Source: Galactobacter sp. (GTDB lineage: Bacteria > Actinomycetota > Actinomycetes > Actinomycetales > Micrococcaceae). Taken from it: a stretch of DNA of 45,414 bases. Shown piece by piece: positions 25,547 through 33,810 of this stretch. Location of the stretch: NCBI RefSeq assembly GCF_022712295.1, contig NZ_JALAGT010000171.1, positions 1 to 45,414 on the forward strand, in the 5' to 3' direction. The notes under the pieces are model-generated. The model made no database searches, was not told the DNA's origin, and saw only the letters and a program-made list of their open reading frames with translations. Made by a program: the position numbers and the translations under genes. How positions within the stretch are numbered: position 1 is the first letter of the stretch; the number at the start of each line of letters is the position of its first letter.

Positions 25547-25664
25547 CGGGTCTATGCCTCCTTCGAAGGACTTCACGGACGGGTTCCGTGCAAGAACCCG
25601 CTGTCGACGCTTAAGCTTACTGAAATCTGCTGGGTGCAAGCCTGGAATCGCAGGGTGTCCTCGA

Positions 25665-26510
25665 TTACGTGGTGACGAAGTCGATGAGCTCTTCCACGCG
25701 TCCCAACAGTGCGGGTTCGAGGTCGCCGTAGCCGCGTACCGTGGAGAGGATGCGCTGGAAGCCGAGCCCGACGTCCTCCTTGGTCCGGTGCGGCCACCCG
25801 AGCCTGGCCAGGGTGCCGAGCTTGAAGTCCTCGTTGCGGGGGACGGTGGGCCAGGCGTCCAGACCTAGGCGGGCGGGCTTGACGGCCTGCCAGATGTCGA
25901 TGAACGGGTGGCCCAGCACCAGGACGTTGCCTTGCGCCCCGGGCACCTTCATCGCGGCGTTGGCGATGTGGTCCTCCTTGGACCCGGTGACGAGGTGGTC
26001 CAGCAGGACGCCCAGGCGGCGTCCCGGGTTCGGGGCGAAGTCGCGCACGCGGGCGGCCAGGTCGTCGGCCCCGTGCAGCGGCTCGACGACGATGCCCTCG
26101 ATGCGCAGGTCGTGGCCCCAGATGTGTTCGACGAGCTCGGCGTCATGCGCCCCCTCCACCCAGATCCGTGCGGCCCGGGCCGTCCTGGCCGGAGCATGAC
26201 CCACATGGACGGAACCCGACGCCGAGCGTCGGGGCGTTTTGGTCTTGACCGCTGGGGCCTGGGCTGGTTCCACGATCTCCACGGGCTCGCCCTCCACCAG
26301 GAAACCGAAGCCGGAACGGAAGGAGCGACGGCGTCCGTGACGGTCCTCGAGGACCAGGACACGGATGCCGCCTGCACGTTCCGTCGAGACCAACTCACCG
26401 ACGAACCCGGACTCCATGTCTTCCAACAGCAGCCCGAGTGCTGCAGCGACCTTCCTCGGAGGAACCCGCTTGGCGGGCGTCAGGTCACGGGGTCCCCAAT
26501 CGGCATACAT
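25665..26510 (-). CDS. DUF3097 family protein
   Basis: The 281-residue actinobacterial protein begins MYADWGPRDLTP and contains ARIWVEGAHDAELVEHIWG, a Toprim-like acidic and glycine-rich segment. VLVLGHPFIDIWQAVKP and WPHRTKEDVGLGFQRIL follow. DUF3097 proteins are widespread and uncharacterised; the Toprim-like core suggests nucleic-acid or nucleotide chemistry, but this is inference. The start ATG 26510 is 7 nt downstream of a -10-like TAGGAT, so the mRNA is probably leaderless. Divergent from hrcA. Confidence 0.86.
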   Translation of the reverse strand: MYADWGPRDLTPAKRVPPRKVAAALGLLLEDMESGFVGELVSTERAGGIRVLVLEDRHGRRRSFRSGFGFLVEGEPVEIVEPAQAPAVKTKTPRRSASGSVHVGHAPARTARAARIWVEGAHDAELVEHIWGHDLRIEGIVVEPLHGADDLAARVRDFAPNPGRRLGVLLDHLVTGSKEDHIANAAMKVPGAQGNVLVLGHPFIDIWQAVKPARLGLDAWPTVPRNEDFKLGTLARLGWPHRTKEDVGLGFQRILSTVRGYGDLEPALLGRVEELIDFVTT

Positions 26511-26517
26511 GGCATCG

Positions 26518-26523
26518 ATCCTA
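26518..26523 (-). promoter_or_regulatory. -10 element for the DUF3097 gene
   Basis: TAGGAT on the minus strand lies 7 nt before ATG 26510, so transcription should start at the start codon. No clear -35 is visible. Confidence 0.45.
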
Positions 26524-26624
26524 ACCGTCGCTCCCGGCCCACCCGCCGCAGCAGGGGCGAGCGTGCTCGGTCACGTTCGCTGCTGGAAGAGCGTCAAAGC
26601 TGGGTGTCTGTCGCTCGCGACGCC

Positions 26625-26666
26625 TAGACTGGACCCGAGTTGGCAGTCCGGACCTCGGAGTGCCAA
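26625..26666 (+). promoter_or_regulatory. hrcA promoter with CIRCE operator
   Basis: The -10 TAGACT (26625-26630) is followed by TTGGCAGTC (26640-26648), a 9-bp spacer and GAGTGCCAA (26658-26666). This is the CIRCE layout bound by HrcA, with one arm mismatch. It covers the expected transcription start and so predicts heat-shock autoregulation. Confidence 0.85.
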
Positions 26667-26738
26667 TCCAACGCCATGGATCGGCCCGTGAGTTCCGATC
26701 ACGGCCGTGGGGTCCGAAAGCACCGACGAGGAGGAAGC

Positions 26739-27767
26739 ATGAGCGAGCAGAATCGTTCCAACGCCAGGCGACTCCAGGTGCTGCGCGCCGTCGTCGAGGA
26801 CTATGTCCATTCGCGTGAGCCAGTGGGGTCCAAAGCCCTGGTGGAACGTCACGGGCTCGGGGTTTCCGCGGCCACGGTACGCAACGACATGGCCGCATTG
26901 GAGGAAGACGGGCTGATCGTGGCCCCCCACACCTCCGCCGGGCGCATCCCCACGGAGAAGGGGTACCGATTCTTCGTGGACCGGATCCAGGAGGTCAAAC
27001 CCCTGTCCGCGGCCGAGCGCCGGGCCATCCACACGCTGCTCGACGGCGCGGACAGCATCGACGACGTTCTCGCCAAGACCGTGCGTGCCTTGGCGCAGGT
27101 GACCAGGCAGGTCGCGGTGATCCAGGTCCCGCGCCCCGACGGGGCCCGTGTGCGCCACGTGGAGATCGTGGATCTCGGCCCCGGCCAGGCGCTGGTCATC
27201 CTCATCACCACCACGGGTGTGGTGCAACAGCGCGTGGTGAGCCTTCCCGAGGGCATGAGCGAGGACGACATCGCCATGATCAGGCGTTCCCTGCTCTCCC
27301 TCGTCTCCGGCCTCGATCTGCGTGAGGCCGCCGGCCTTGCCGTCACGGTCGAAGCCTTGGTGCCGCCGAGTCTGCGCTCCGCTGCGGGGGAGATCGCTCG
27401 CGTGGTCACCGACCTGGCCACTGCAGGCGTCAGAGACCGCATGGTCATGGCAGGCGCCGCCAACCTGGCCAGGAGTCAACAGGACTTCGAAGGCAACATC
27501 ACGCCACTGTTGGAGGCACTCGAGGAACAGGTCCTGCTGCTGAAACTGTTGGCGGAGATGGAACAGGACTCCTCCGGAGTGGCCGTGCGCATCGGCAGCG
27601 AGAACGCGGGGACCGGTCTGAACGGCGCCAGCGTGGTGGCCTCAGGGTACGGCCCGGGGAACAACTCCATGATCGGGGTACTCGGTCCCACTCGGATGGA
27701 TTACCCCGGCTCCATCGGCGCGGTCCGTGCCATCGCCAGATACTTGAGTAGGATCCTCTCGGCCTGA
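26739..27767 (+). CDS. hrcA: Heat-inducible transcription repressor HrcA
   Basis: HrcA represses chaperone genes by binding CIRCE. The 342-residue protein has an N-terminal winged helix with VLRAVVEDYVHSREPVGSK, ATVRNDMAALEEDG and HTSAGRIPTEKGYR, then the GAF-like HrcA domain, ending MDYPGSIGAVRAIARYLSRIL. The start is ATG 26739, with GAGGAGGAA close upstream; the frame is open back through CIRCE but those codons are leader. It is the first gene of the hrcA-dnaJ block. Confidence 0.96.
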   Translation: MSEQNRSNARRLQVLRAVVEDYVHSREPVGSKALVERHGLGVSAATVRNDMAALEEDGLIVAPHTSAGRIPTEKGYRFFVDRIQEVKPLSAAERRAIHTLLDGADSIDDVLAKTVRALAQVTRQVAVIQVPRPDGARVRHVEIVDLGPGQALVILITTTGVVQQRVVSLPEGMSEDDIAMIRRSLLSLVSGLDLREAAGLAVTVEALVPPSLRSAAGEIARVVTDLATAGVRDRMVMAGAANLARSQQDFEGNITPLLEALEEQVLLLKLLAEMEQDSSGVAVRIGSENAGTGLNGASVVASGYGPGNNSMIGVLGPTRMDYPGSIGAVRAIARYLSRILSA

Positions 27768-27830
27768 GAGCCGGGTACCGCCCCTACGCCTGCAACAAAC
27801 CCATTTCGAAAGGTATGGAAAACCGCTCCC

Positions 27831-28943
27831 ATGGCATCCCATTACGAGACTCTCGGACTCTCACCTGACGCAAGCCAGGAGGAGATCAAGAAGGCCCACC
27901 GTAAGCTCTCCAGGAAGTTGCACCCGGACCTGAACCCGGGTGGCGACACCGAGGAGGAGTACAAGGCCGTCTCCCACGCCTACGAGGTTCTCTCCGATCC
28001 CGAGAAGCGCCGTAATTACGATGCCACCGGTAACGAGAACGGCACCGGAGCCCAAGGCGGCTTCGGCGGCTTCGGTGGGTTCGGGGACATCTTCGAACAG
28101 TTCTTCGGTGGGGGAGACGGCGGCCAGGGCCCCAAGTCCAGGACCGCTCCCGGACGCGATGCGCTGATCCGCATCCGCATCAGCCTGGAGGATGCCGTCA
28201 AGGGCACCAACCACAAGCTGCAATTGCGCACGGCAGTACTCTGCACCGTCTGTCGTGGAGAGTGCGTCGAGCCGGGGAGTCACCCCGTCACCTGCGAGAC
28301 CTGCCACGGGGCCGGTCACATCCAGCGCCCGGTTCGTTCACTGCTCGGCCAGATGATGACCGTGGCCGAGTGCCCGGCCTGCTCCGGCTACGGAACCACC
28401 TTGCCCAAGCCCTGCCCCGAGTGCCAGGGAAGCGGCCGCGTCGCCGAGACCGTCACCAAGAACGTGAAGCTGCCGGCCGGTGTCGATTCCGGAACCCGAG
28501 TTCACCTCCCCGGCCAGGGTGAGGTCGGTACCGGCGGCGGCCCCGCAGGTGACCTCTACGTCGAGATCGAGGTGGACCGTCACCCCGTTTTCGAACGCGA
28601 CGGCGACGACCTTCGCGCCGTGCTGAGCGTTCCCATGACGGCCGCGGCACTGGGGACCGACGTGACCCTGGAAACGTTCGACGGCGATCACGAGGTCTCG
28701 ATCGATCCCGGCACCCAGTCCGGTGACGAGGTGCGCATGAACGACCTCGGCGTCCCTCACCTGCGCGGCGGAGGCCGCGGCGACCTCCGCGTCACCATCA
28801 ACGTGGAGACCCCACGCGGGTTGGACGAGGCCCAGCAAAAGCTGCTGCGGGATCTCGCCGAGGCCCGTGAGGAGACCTTCACCGAAGGCAAGCTGGAGTC
28901 CCGCGGCCTCTTCTCCCGCCTGAAGGACAGGCTGCGCGGCTGA
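27831..28943 (+). CDS. dnaJ: Chaperone DnaJ (DnaJ2 type, HrcA-linked)
   Basis: DnaJ stimulates DnaK ATPase activity and delivers substrates. The 370-residue protein has a J domain with HPD at 31-33, a Gly/Phe-rich linker, a zinc-finger domain, and C-terminal substrate-binding domains. Three of four zinc repeats are regular (CETCHGAG, CPACSGYG, CPECQGSG). The first reads CTVCRGEC, so the usual GxG is G-E-C, adding a fifth Cys near the site. It lies 63 bp after hrcA and 1 bp before rsmE. Confidence 0.95.
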   Translation: MASHYETLGLSPDASQEEIKKAHRKLSRKLHPDLNPGGDTEEEYKAVSHAYEVLSDPEKRRNYDATGNENGTGAQGGFGGFGGFGDIFEQFFGGGDGGQGPKSRTAPGRDALIRIRISLEDAVKGTNHKLQLRTAVLCTVCRGECVEPGSHPVTCETCHGAGHIQRPVRSLLGQMMTVAECPACSGYGTTLPKPCPECQGSGRVAETVTKNVKLPAGVDSGTRVHLPGQGEVGTGGGPAGDLYVEIEVDRHPVFERDGDDLRAVLSVPMTAAALGTDVTLETFDGDHEVSIDPGTQSGDEVRMNDLGVPHLRGGGRGDLRVTINVETPRGLDEAQQKLLRDLAEAREETFTEGKLESRGLFSRLKDRLRG

Positions 28944-28944
28944 C

Positions 28945-29763
28945 ATGTCCCGCCAGTGTTTCCTTGACACCGAGCTCGGCGCGCACACGGTCGGTGACTC
29001 CCTGCGTCTCAACGAGGCGGAGACCCGCCACGCAACGGTCAAACGGCTGGAGGTCGGCGAGGAGATCGACGTGGTGGACGGCGCCGGAACCCGGTACACG
29101 TGCAGCGTGGACTCGGCGGGAGCGGCACTCGATCTGCGGGTGGTCGCGGTGACCCACGAGGAGTCTCCGCGCATCCGCACTCGGCTGGTGCAGGCACTGG
29201 CCAAGGGCGACAGGGACCTGCAGGCCGTCGAAACCTGTGTCGAGATCGGCGTCCACGCCATCACACCATGGCAGGCCGATCGATCCATCGTGCGGTGGAA
29301 AGCGGACCGGGCCACCAAGGCACACGCGAAATGGCGTTCGCAGGTGGCTGCCGCCGTCAAACAGTCCAGACGCTCCTTCAGCCCACACGTGGACGATCTC
29401 GTCACCACCAAGCAACTTGCCGTGCAGGCGACGTCGGTGACGAACGCGGGTGGGCTGGTGCTCGTGCTGCACGAGGACGCCACCACACCGATCTCCGCCG
29501 CCGTGGGGCAGTGGTTGCGCACCCACAGCGGCGGGCAGGGTGGCTCCACCGAGGCCGATACCGGGCCCGGCCCGAGCGAGGTGTTGCTGAGCGAGGTGCT
29601 GCTGATCGTGGGGCCGGAAGGCGGGATCGCGCCGTCGGAGGTCTCCGCGCTGCAGGCCGCGGGCGCCGTCCCGGTGCTCGTGGGACAGCACGTGCTACGT
29701 GCCTCGACCGCAGGCGCCGTTGGCCTGGTCCTCATCCGCTCCCTGCTCGGCGACTACGACTAA
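28945..29763 (+). CDS. rsmE: 16S rRNA m3U1498 methyltransferase
   Basis: RsmE methylates U1498 of 16S rRNA at N3. The 272-residue protein has an N-terminal PUA-like domain and a C-terminal SPOUT domain with the AdoMet knot motifs LLIVGPEGGIAPSEV and LRASTAGAV. The loop before the knot is extended and Gly/Ser/Thr-rich, and holds a tandem SEVLL duplication. Start ATG 28945 is one base after the dnaJ stop. The dnaJ-rsmE-phoH order is conserved. Confidence 0.94.
   Translation: MSRQCFLDTELGAHTVGDSLRLNEAETRHATVKRLEVGEEIDVVDGAGTRYTCSVDSAGAALDLRVVAVTHEESPRIRTRLVQALAKGDRDLQAVETCVEIGVHAITPWQADRSIVRWKADRATKAHAKWRSQVAAAVKQSRRSFSPHVDDLVTTKQLAVQATSVTNAGGLVLVLHEDATTPISAAVGQWLRTHSGGQGGSTEADTGPGPSEVLLSEVLLIVGPEGGIAPSEVSALQAAGAVPVLVGQHVLRASTAGAVGLVLIRSLLGDYD
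29575..29604 (+). repeat. In-frame 15-bp tandem duplication in rsmE
   Basis: Two adjacent 15-bp units differ at one base and encode SEVLL-SEVLL just before the SPOUT strand VGPEGG. It adds five residues to a surface loop without breaking the frame. Confidence 0.6.
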
Positions 29764-29813
29764 ACTTGAACTCTCAGGACCCCATTCGCAACGTAAGGAC
29801 GCCGAAACACCCC

Positions 29814-30893
29814 ATGGCAGCCACCCCTACGTCATCCACCCCGGACCGGCCGGCGGCCACCGGACATCACGATGACGTCACCGAGGAGACCGTGCAGTTC
29901 AGGGACGTCTCAGAGATGGTCGCCACCTTGGGACCCCAGGACGCCCTGATCAGGATCATGGCGGGCGTGTGGCGCGATGTGGGGCTACGCCCCCTGGGAG
30001 ATCGACTGGTGGTCAGCGGAAGCCGAAGCGACGTGGAATCCGTGGTTCGCGTCGTGAACCAGGCCAGGCACGCCGCAGCAGGCGGATCCGCCGTCACCTC
30101 GCAGGTGGTGGAACGCATCATCCGTGCGGAACGTCAGCTCTCCGCCCCGGTCCCGGACCCCGCCCTGGCCGGGGAGATCCTGCGCCACCGTGGACGTCAG
30201 ATCCGGCCCAAGACCCTCAACCAGGCAGCCTATGTCGAAGCCATGGACACCGACACCGTGGTCTTCGGGATCGGGCCGGCCGGCACGGGTAAGACCTACC
30301 TGGCCATGGCCAAGGCCGTCCACGCGCTCCAGTCCAAGGAAGTCTCGCGGATCATCCTCACCCGGCCTGCGGTGGAGGCCGGAGAGAACCTCGGCTATCT
30401 TCCCGGTACCCTTTCCGACAAGATCGACCCATACCTGCGCCCGTTGTACGACGCCTTGCACGACATGATGGAGCCGGAGACCATCCCGAGGCTCATCGCT
30501 TCGGGGACCATCGAGGTGGCACCGCTGGCGTACATGCGCGGACGTACGCTCAACGAGGCATTCGTGATCCTGGACGAAGCTCAGAACACCACCCCGGAAC
30601 AGATGAAGATGTTCCTGACCCGCTTGGGCTTCGGCTCCCGGATGGTGGTCACCGGAGACGTCACCCAGGTGGACCTCCCCGGCGGCAAACCGTCAGGACT
30701 GCGGGTGGTCACCGAGATCCTGTCCGGGATCGAGGACATCGCGATGTGCCGGCTCGACGCATCCGACGTGGTGCGTCACAGGCTGGTGGGCGAGATCGTG
30801 GACGCCTATGGACGCTGGGACGAGTCGCAATCTCGTACGTCGCCCGGTCGCCGGCGCAACAACAGAAGTCACACCCACAAGGAGGGCGCATGA
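29814..30893 (+). CDS. phoH: PhoH-family ATPase
   Basis: The 359-residue cytoplasmic P-loop ATPase of the PhoH/YbeZ type is thought to act with YbeY in RNA processing. Walker A is GPAGTGKT (154-161) and Walker B is VILDEAQN. TRPAVEAGENLGYLPG and VTGDVTQVDLP are family signatures. The tail is Arg- and Asn-rich. ATG 29814 is the only ATG before the conserved region; AAGGA lies somewhat far upstream, and a TAAACT -10-like element at 29761 could drive it separately. Overlaps ybeY by ATGA. Confidence 0.94.
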   Translation: MAATPTSSTPDRPAATGHHDDVTEETVQFRDVSEMVATLGPQDALIRIMAGVWRDVGLRPLGDRLVVSGSRSDVESVVRVVNQARHAAAGGSAVTSQVVERIIRAERQLSAPVPDPALAGEILRHRGRQIRPKTLNQAAYVEAMDTDTVVFGIGPAGTGKTYLAMAKAVHALQSKEVSRIILTRPAVEAGENLGYLPGTLSDKIDPYLRPLYDALHDMMEPETIPRLIASGTIEVAPLAYMRGRTLNEAFVILDEAQNTTPEQMKMFLTRLGFGSRMVVTGDVTQVDLPGGKPSGLRVVTEILSGIEDIAMCRLDASDVVRHRLVGEIVDAYGRWDESQSRTSPGRRRNNRSHTHKEGA

Positions 30894-31366
30894 GCGTCGA
30901 CGTCATCAATGAGACCGAGGAGAGCGCCGACCTCGAGGAACTGACCGCCCTCGTGGTCAGCATCATGGACACGTTGTACGTCCATCCTGATGCCGAGGTC
31001 TCCGTGATGCTGGTCGACGAGGCCGCCATGGAGGGACTCCACCTGCAGTGGATGGACCTGCCGGGGCCCACCGACGTCATGTCCTTCCCCTTGGACGAGC
31101 TGCGCCCAGGCAAACCCGGAGTCCTGTCCGGGCCCGGGATGCTCGGCGACATCGTTCTCTGCCCCACCGTGGCGGCTGCGCAGGCCACGGCAGGCGGACA
31201 CAGCACACAGGACGAGCTCGATCTGCTCACCACCCACGGCATGCTGCACCTGCTGGGATACGATCACGCCGAACCGGACGAACGTGAGGAGATGTTCGGA
31301 CTGCAGCGCACGCTGCTCTCCGATTTCCTCGGCCGTCCCGCCCCGAAGGAGACGATGGGGGAGTGA
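30890..31366 (+). CDS. ybeY: Endoribonuclease YbeY
   Basis: YbeY is a zinc-dependent RNase needed for 16S rRNA 3'-end maturation and ribosome quality control. The 158-residue protein has the metal motif HGMLHLLGYDH, with His116, His120 and His126. Start ATG 30890 overlaps the phoH stop, with a strong AAGGAGGG site. The stop overlaps the next gene's GTG, so translation of the three is coupled. Confidence 0.96.
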   Translation: MSVDVINETEESADLEELTALVVSIMDTLYVHPDAEVSVMLVDEAAMEGLHLQWMDLPGPTDVMSFPLDELRPGKPGVLSGPGMLGDIVLCPTVAAAQATAGGHSTQDELDLLTTHGMLHLLGYDHAEPDEREEMFGLQRTLLSDFLGRPAPKETMGE

Positions 31367-32655
31367 TCTCCGTCTGGCTGGTGGTGATCGCGGTCCTCCT
31401 CTCGGCTGCGGCCGGCCTGCTGACCGCCGCGGAGGCCGCCTATCTCGCGCTTCCGCGATCACAGGCCGAGGAACTCATCGAGGACGGGAAACGGCGCAGG
31501 CTGGTCGCGATCCTCAAGGCCCCGGAACGACACACGCGAGCGGTGCGCTTCTGGAGGATCTTCTTCCAATCCGCAGGCGGTGCAGCCTTCGCACTCGCCT
31601 GGACCTCCTGGGTCCACTCGATCTGGCTGGCCGGACTGTTGGCCACGATCACCATCACGTTGGTCGGTTTCGCGGTGGTCGGCGTCTCGCCCAGGCGATT
31701 GGGGCGAACCCATGCCGCGGGCGTCGTGGCAGGAACCGCGCCGTTGGTGCGCGTGCTCACCTGGATCCTGGGTCCCGTTCCCGGCTGGCTGGAAGGCATC
31801 GTGGCCCCGAGCTCGGGTGCAGGCGACGCCACCTTCTTCACCGCCGACCAGTTCAAGGACCTGGTGGACCGGGCTTCGGCGTCCAACGCCATCGAGGACG
31901 CAGAGGCGGACCTGATCCACTCCGTGGTGGAACTCGGTGACACGCGGGTCCGAGCCGTCATGGTCCCCAGGACCGACATGATCGCTGCCGACAAGGATCT
32001 CAGCGCGGCCAAGGCCCTGAACCTGTCCCTGCGCTCCGGCTTCTCCCGGATCCCCGTGATCGGCGAGGACACGGACGACGTCAGGGGCGTCGTGTACCTG
32101 AAGGACCTGGTCCGCTACGTGGTGGTGGAAGGGCGTCCGGACATTCCCTGCCATGCGGTGGCCAGGCGCGCCCGCTTTGTGCCCGAATCGAAGTCCGCGG
32201 GCGATCTATTGCAGGAACTCCAACGCGAGTCGGTCCACGTCGCCGTCGTGATCGACGAATACGGCGGCACCGCCGGACTGGTCACCCTCGAGGATCTCCT
32301 CGAGGAGATCGTGGGCGAGATCGACGACGAGTACGACCCGGATCGGGATGAAGTGGTGCCGGACGGGGACGATGCCTACATCGTCCCGGCCGACATGGAC
32401 ATCGACGACATGGGCGATCTCTTCGACCTGGAACTGGAGGACGAGGACGTCGACACCGTCGCAGGTCTGCTCGCCAAGGCTCTTGGCCGGGTCCCCATCG
32501 TCGGTGCCTCCGCGGTGCTGCCCCCACTTCACCTGAGCGCGCTGACCCGTTCGGGGCGTCGAAACCGGATCGGTAAGGTGCGCGTTCGCAGGGCCACGCC
32601 CGCTGAGATCGACGAGACCACACCGGAGAGCAACAGAAGACATGAGGAGAACTGA
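31363..32655 (+). CDS. CNNM/CorC-type transporter (DUF21 plus CBS pair)
   Basis: The 430-residue protein has an N-terminal DUF21/CNNM membrane domain (four hydrophobic stretches, about residues 1-130). Two CBS domains follow, with MVPRTDMIAAD and VYLKDLVRYV, then EYGGTAGLVTLEDLLEEIVGEI, a CorC-type acidic motif, and the CorC_HlyC domain. It is often annotated as hemolysin, but the family is better described as Mg2+/Co2+ efflux or homeostasis proteins. Start GTG 31363 overlaps the ybeY stop by 4 bp. Confidence 0.92.
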   Translation: MISVWLVVIAVLLSAAAGLLTAAEAAYLALPRSQAEELIEDGKRRRLVAILKAPERHTRAVRFWRIFFQSAGGAAFALAWTSWVHSIWLAGLLATITITLVGFAVVGVSPRRLGRTHAAGVVAGTAPLVRVLTWILGPVPGWLEGIVAPSSGAGDATFFTADQFKDLVDRASASNAIEDAEADLIHSVVELGDTRVRAVMVPRTDMIAADKDLSAAKALNLSLRSGFSRIPVIGEDTDDVRGVVYLKDLVRYVVVEGRPDIPCHAVARRARFVPESKSAGDLLQELQRESVHVAVVIDEYGGTAGLVTLEDLLEEIVGEIDDEYDPDRDEVVPDGDDAYIVPADMDIDDMGDLFDLELEDEDVDTVAGLLAKALGRVPIVGASAVLPPLHLSALTRSGRRNRIGKVRVRRATPAEIDETTPESNRRHEEN

Positions 32656-32656
32656 C

Positions 32657-33622
32657 ATGAGTTCGCAGCAGCAAGACCCGACGCAGTCGGGGCAGCGCGA
32701 AGAGAATTTCCGTGCCGGTTTCGCCTCCTTCGTGGGGCGCCCCAACGCCGGCAAGTCCACGCTGACGAACGCACTGGTGGGGACCAAGATCGCCATCACC
32801 TCGTCCAAACCCCAGACCACGCGGCACACCATCCGCGGCATCGTGCACCGGCCGGACCACCAGCTCATCTTGGTGGACACCCCAGGGCTGCACCGGCCGA
32901 GGACGCTGTTGGGCACACGGCTGAACGACCTCGTGGAGGAGACCCTCTCGGAAGTCGACGTGGTGTGTTTCTGCACCCCGGCAGACGAGCCGGTCGGCCC
33001 TGGTGACCGCTTCATCGTGGAACGCCTGGCCCGCCTGCGCCGCACCCCGATCATCGCGCTGATCACCAAGACGGACAAGGTGTCCAAGCAGCGCGTGGGG
33101 GAGCACCTCCTCGCCGTGGAGGAACTGGGTCGCGAGATGTTGGGAGGCGACGGCTTCGCCCAGCTGGTCCCCGTGTCCGCACTCAGCGGGGAGCAGGTCC
33201 AGACCGTGGACGAGGTCATCACCGAACGACTGCCCCTCTCGCCCCCGCTCTATCCGGACGGTGATCTCACCGATGAACCCGAGGCCGTCCTGGTCGCAGA
33301 ACTCATCCGTGAGGCCGCATTGGAAGGCGTCCGGGACGAGCTGCCACACTCGCTCGCGGTGGTGGTGGAGGAGATGGAGGCCCGCGAGGACCGTCCTGAG
33401 GACAATCCGCTGACCGACATCCACGCGACGCTCTACGTCGAGCGGCCGAGCCAGAAGGCCATCATCATCGGCAAGGGAGGCAAACACCTGCGTGAGGTGG
33501 GGGCGCGGGCGCGCCGCAGCATCGAGAAGTTGCTCGGCACCAAGGTCTTCCTCGACCTGCACGTCAAGGTCGCCAAGGAATGGCAGCGCGACCCCAAACA
33601 GTTGGGACGACTCGGTTTTTAA
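32657..33622 (+). CDS. era: GTPase Era
   Basis: Era is a ribosome-assembly GTPase that binds the 3' end of 16S rRNA. The 321-residue protein has G1 GRPNAGKST (27-35), G3 DTPG, a G4 box TKTD (first residue Thr rather than Asn), and a C-terminal KH domain with IIGKGGKHLREVG. ATG 32657 has GAGGAG 7 nt upstream; an ATG at 32642 overlaps the previous gene and is less well placed. It is the last gene of the long hrcA-era block. Confidence 0.95.
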   Translation: MSSQQQDPTQSGQREENFRAGFASFVGRPNAGKSTLTNALVGTKIAITSSKPQTTRHTIRGIVHRPDHQLILVDTPGLHRPRTLLGTRLNDLVEETLSEVDVVCFCTPADEPVGPGDRFIVERLARLRRTPIIALITKTDKVSKQRVGEHLLAVEELGREMLGGDGFAQLVPVSALSGEQVQTVDEVITERLPLSPPLYPDGDLTDEPEAVLVAELIREAALEGVRDELPHSLAVVVEEMEAREDRPEDNPLTDIHATLYVERPSQKAIIIGKGGKHLREVGARARRSIEKLLGTKVFLDLHVKVAKEWQRDPKQLGRLGF

Positions 33623-33648
33623 CGATGCGAGGGAGCCGGTGGTAGCGT
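33619..33648 (+). promoter_or_regulatory. Promoter of the leuA leader
   Basis: TTAACG (33619-33624) and TAGCGT (33643-33648) are spaced 18 bp. The leader-peptide ATG follows the -10 by 7 nt, so transcription would start at the ATG itself. The -35 overlaps the era stop codon region. Confidence 0.55.
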
Positions 33649-33655
33649 GAGAAAC

Positions 33656-33715
33656 ATGACGACGCAGGTGCTGCTTCTCCTTAGCCGCCGCGGCGAGGTG
33701 CAAGGACGATCCTGA
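33656..33715 (+). CDS. leuA leader peptide
   Basis: This is a 19-codon reading frame with four consecutive leucine codons (CTG CTT CTC CTT, 33671-33682) followed by SRRGE and a TGA at 33713. A run of Leu codons before a leucine-biosynthesis gene is a classical leader-peptide signature. It probably has no ribosome-binding site because the mRNA begins at its ATG. The four codons are mixed, so several tRNA-Leu species are sensed. Confidence 0.8.
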   Translation: MTTQVLLLLSRRGEVQGRS

Positions 33716-33756
33716 ACCAGGATCTCCGGCCGACCCCTCACCGCGGAGTTCCTGGT
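33688..33756 (+). promoter_or_regulatory. leuA RNA leader, pseudoknot-capable (LEU element)
   Basis: Stem A pairs CCGCGG-C-GAGG (33688-33698) with CCTC-A-CCGCGG (33736-33746), leaving one C-A mismatch. ACCAGGA (33716-33722), inside the loop of stem A, pairs with TCCTGGT (33750-33756) outside it, making an H-type pseudoknot. A competing hairpin GATCCTG-AAC-CAGGATC (33708-33724) excludes the second stem. A conserved pseudoknot called the LEU element has been described upstream of leuA in Actinobacteria; this matches it in position and topology. Confidence 0.7.
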
Positions 33757-33810
33757 GTGCCGGCGCAAACAAGCACTTCCCACATTCTTTGCCGTTTAAG
33801 GACTTCAGCC

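Noticed and set aside
26545..26600. Imperfect inverted repeat with CAGCAG/CTGCTG arms between DUF3097 and hrcA
   Set aside because: Arms need several gaps to align, and the CIRCE element already explains hrcA control.
31363..32655. Hemolysin (virulence factor) reading of the CorC-type gene
   Set aside because: DUF21, CBS and CorC_HlyC domains indicate metal homeostasis; the hemolysin name is historical.
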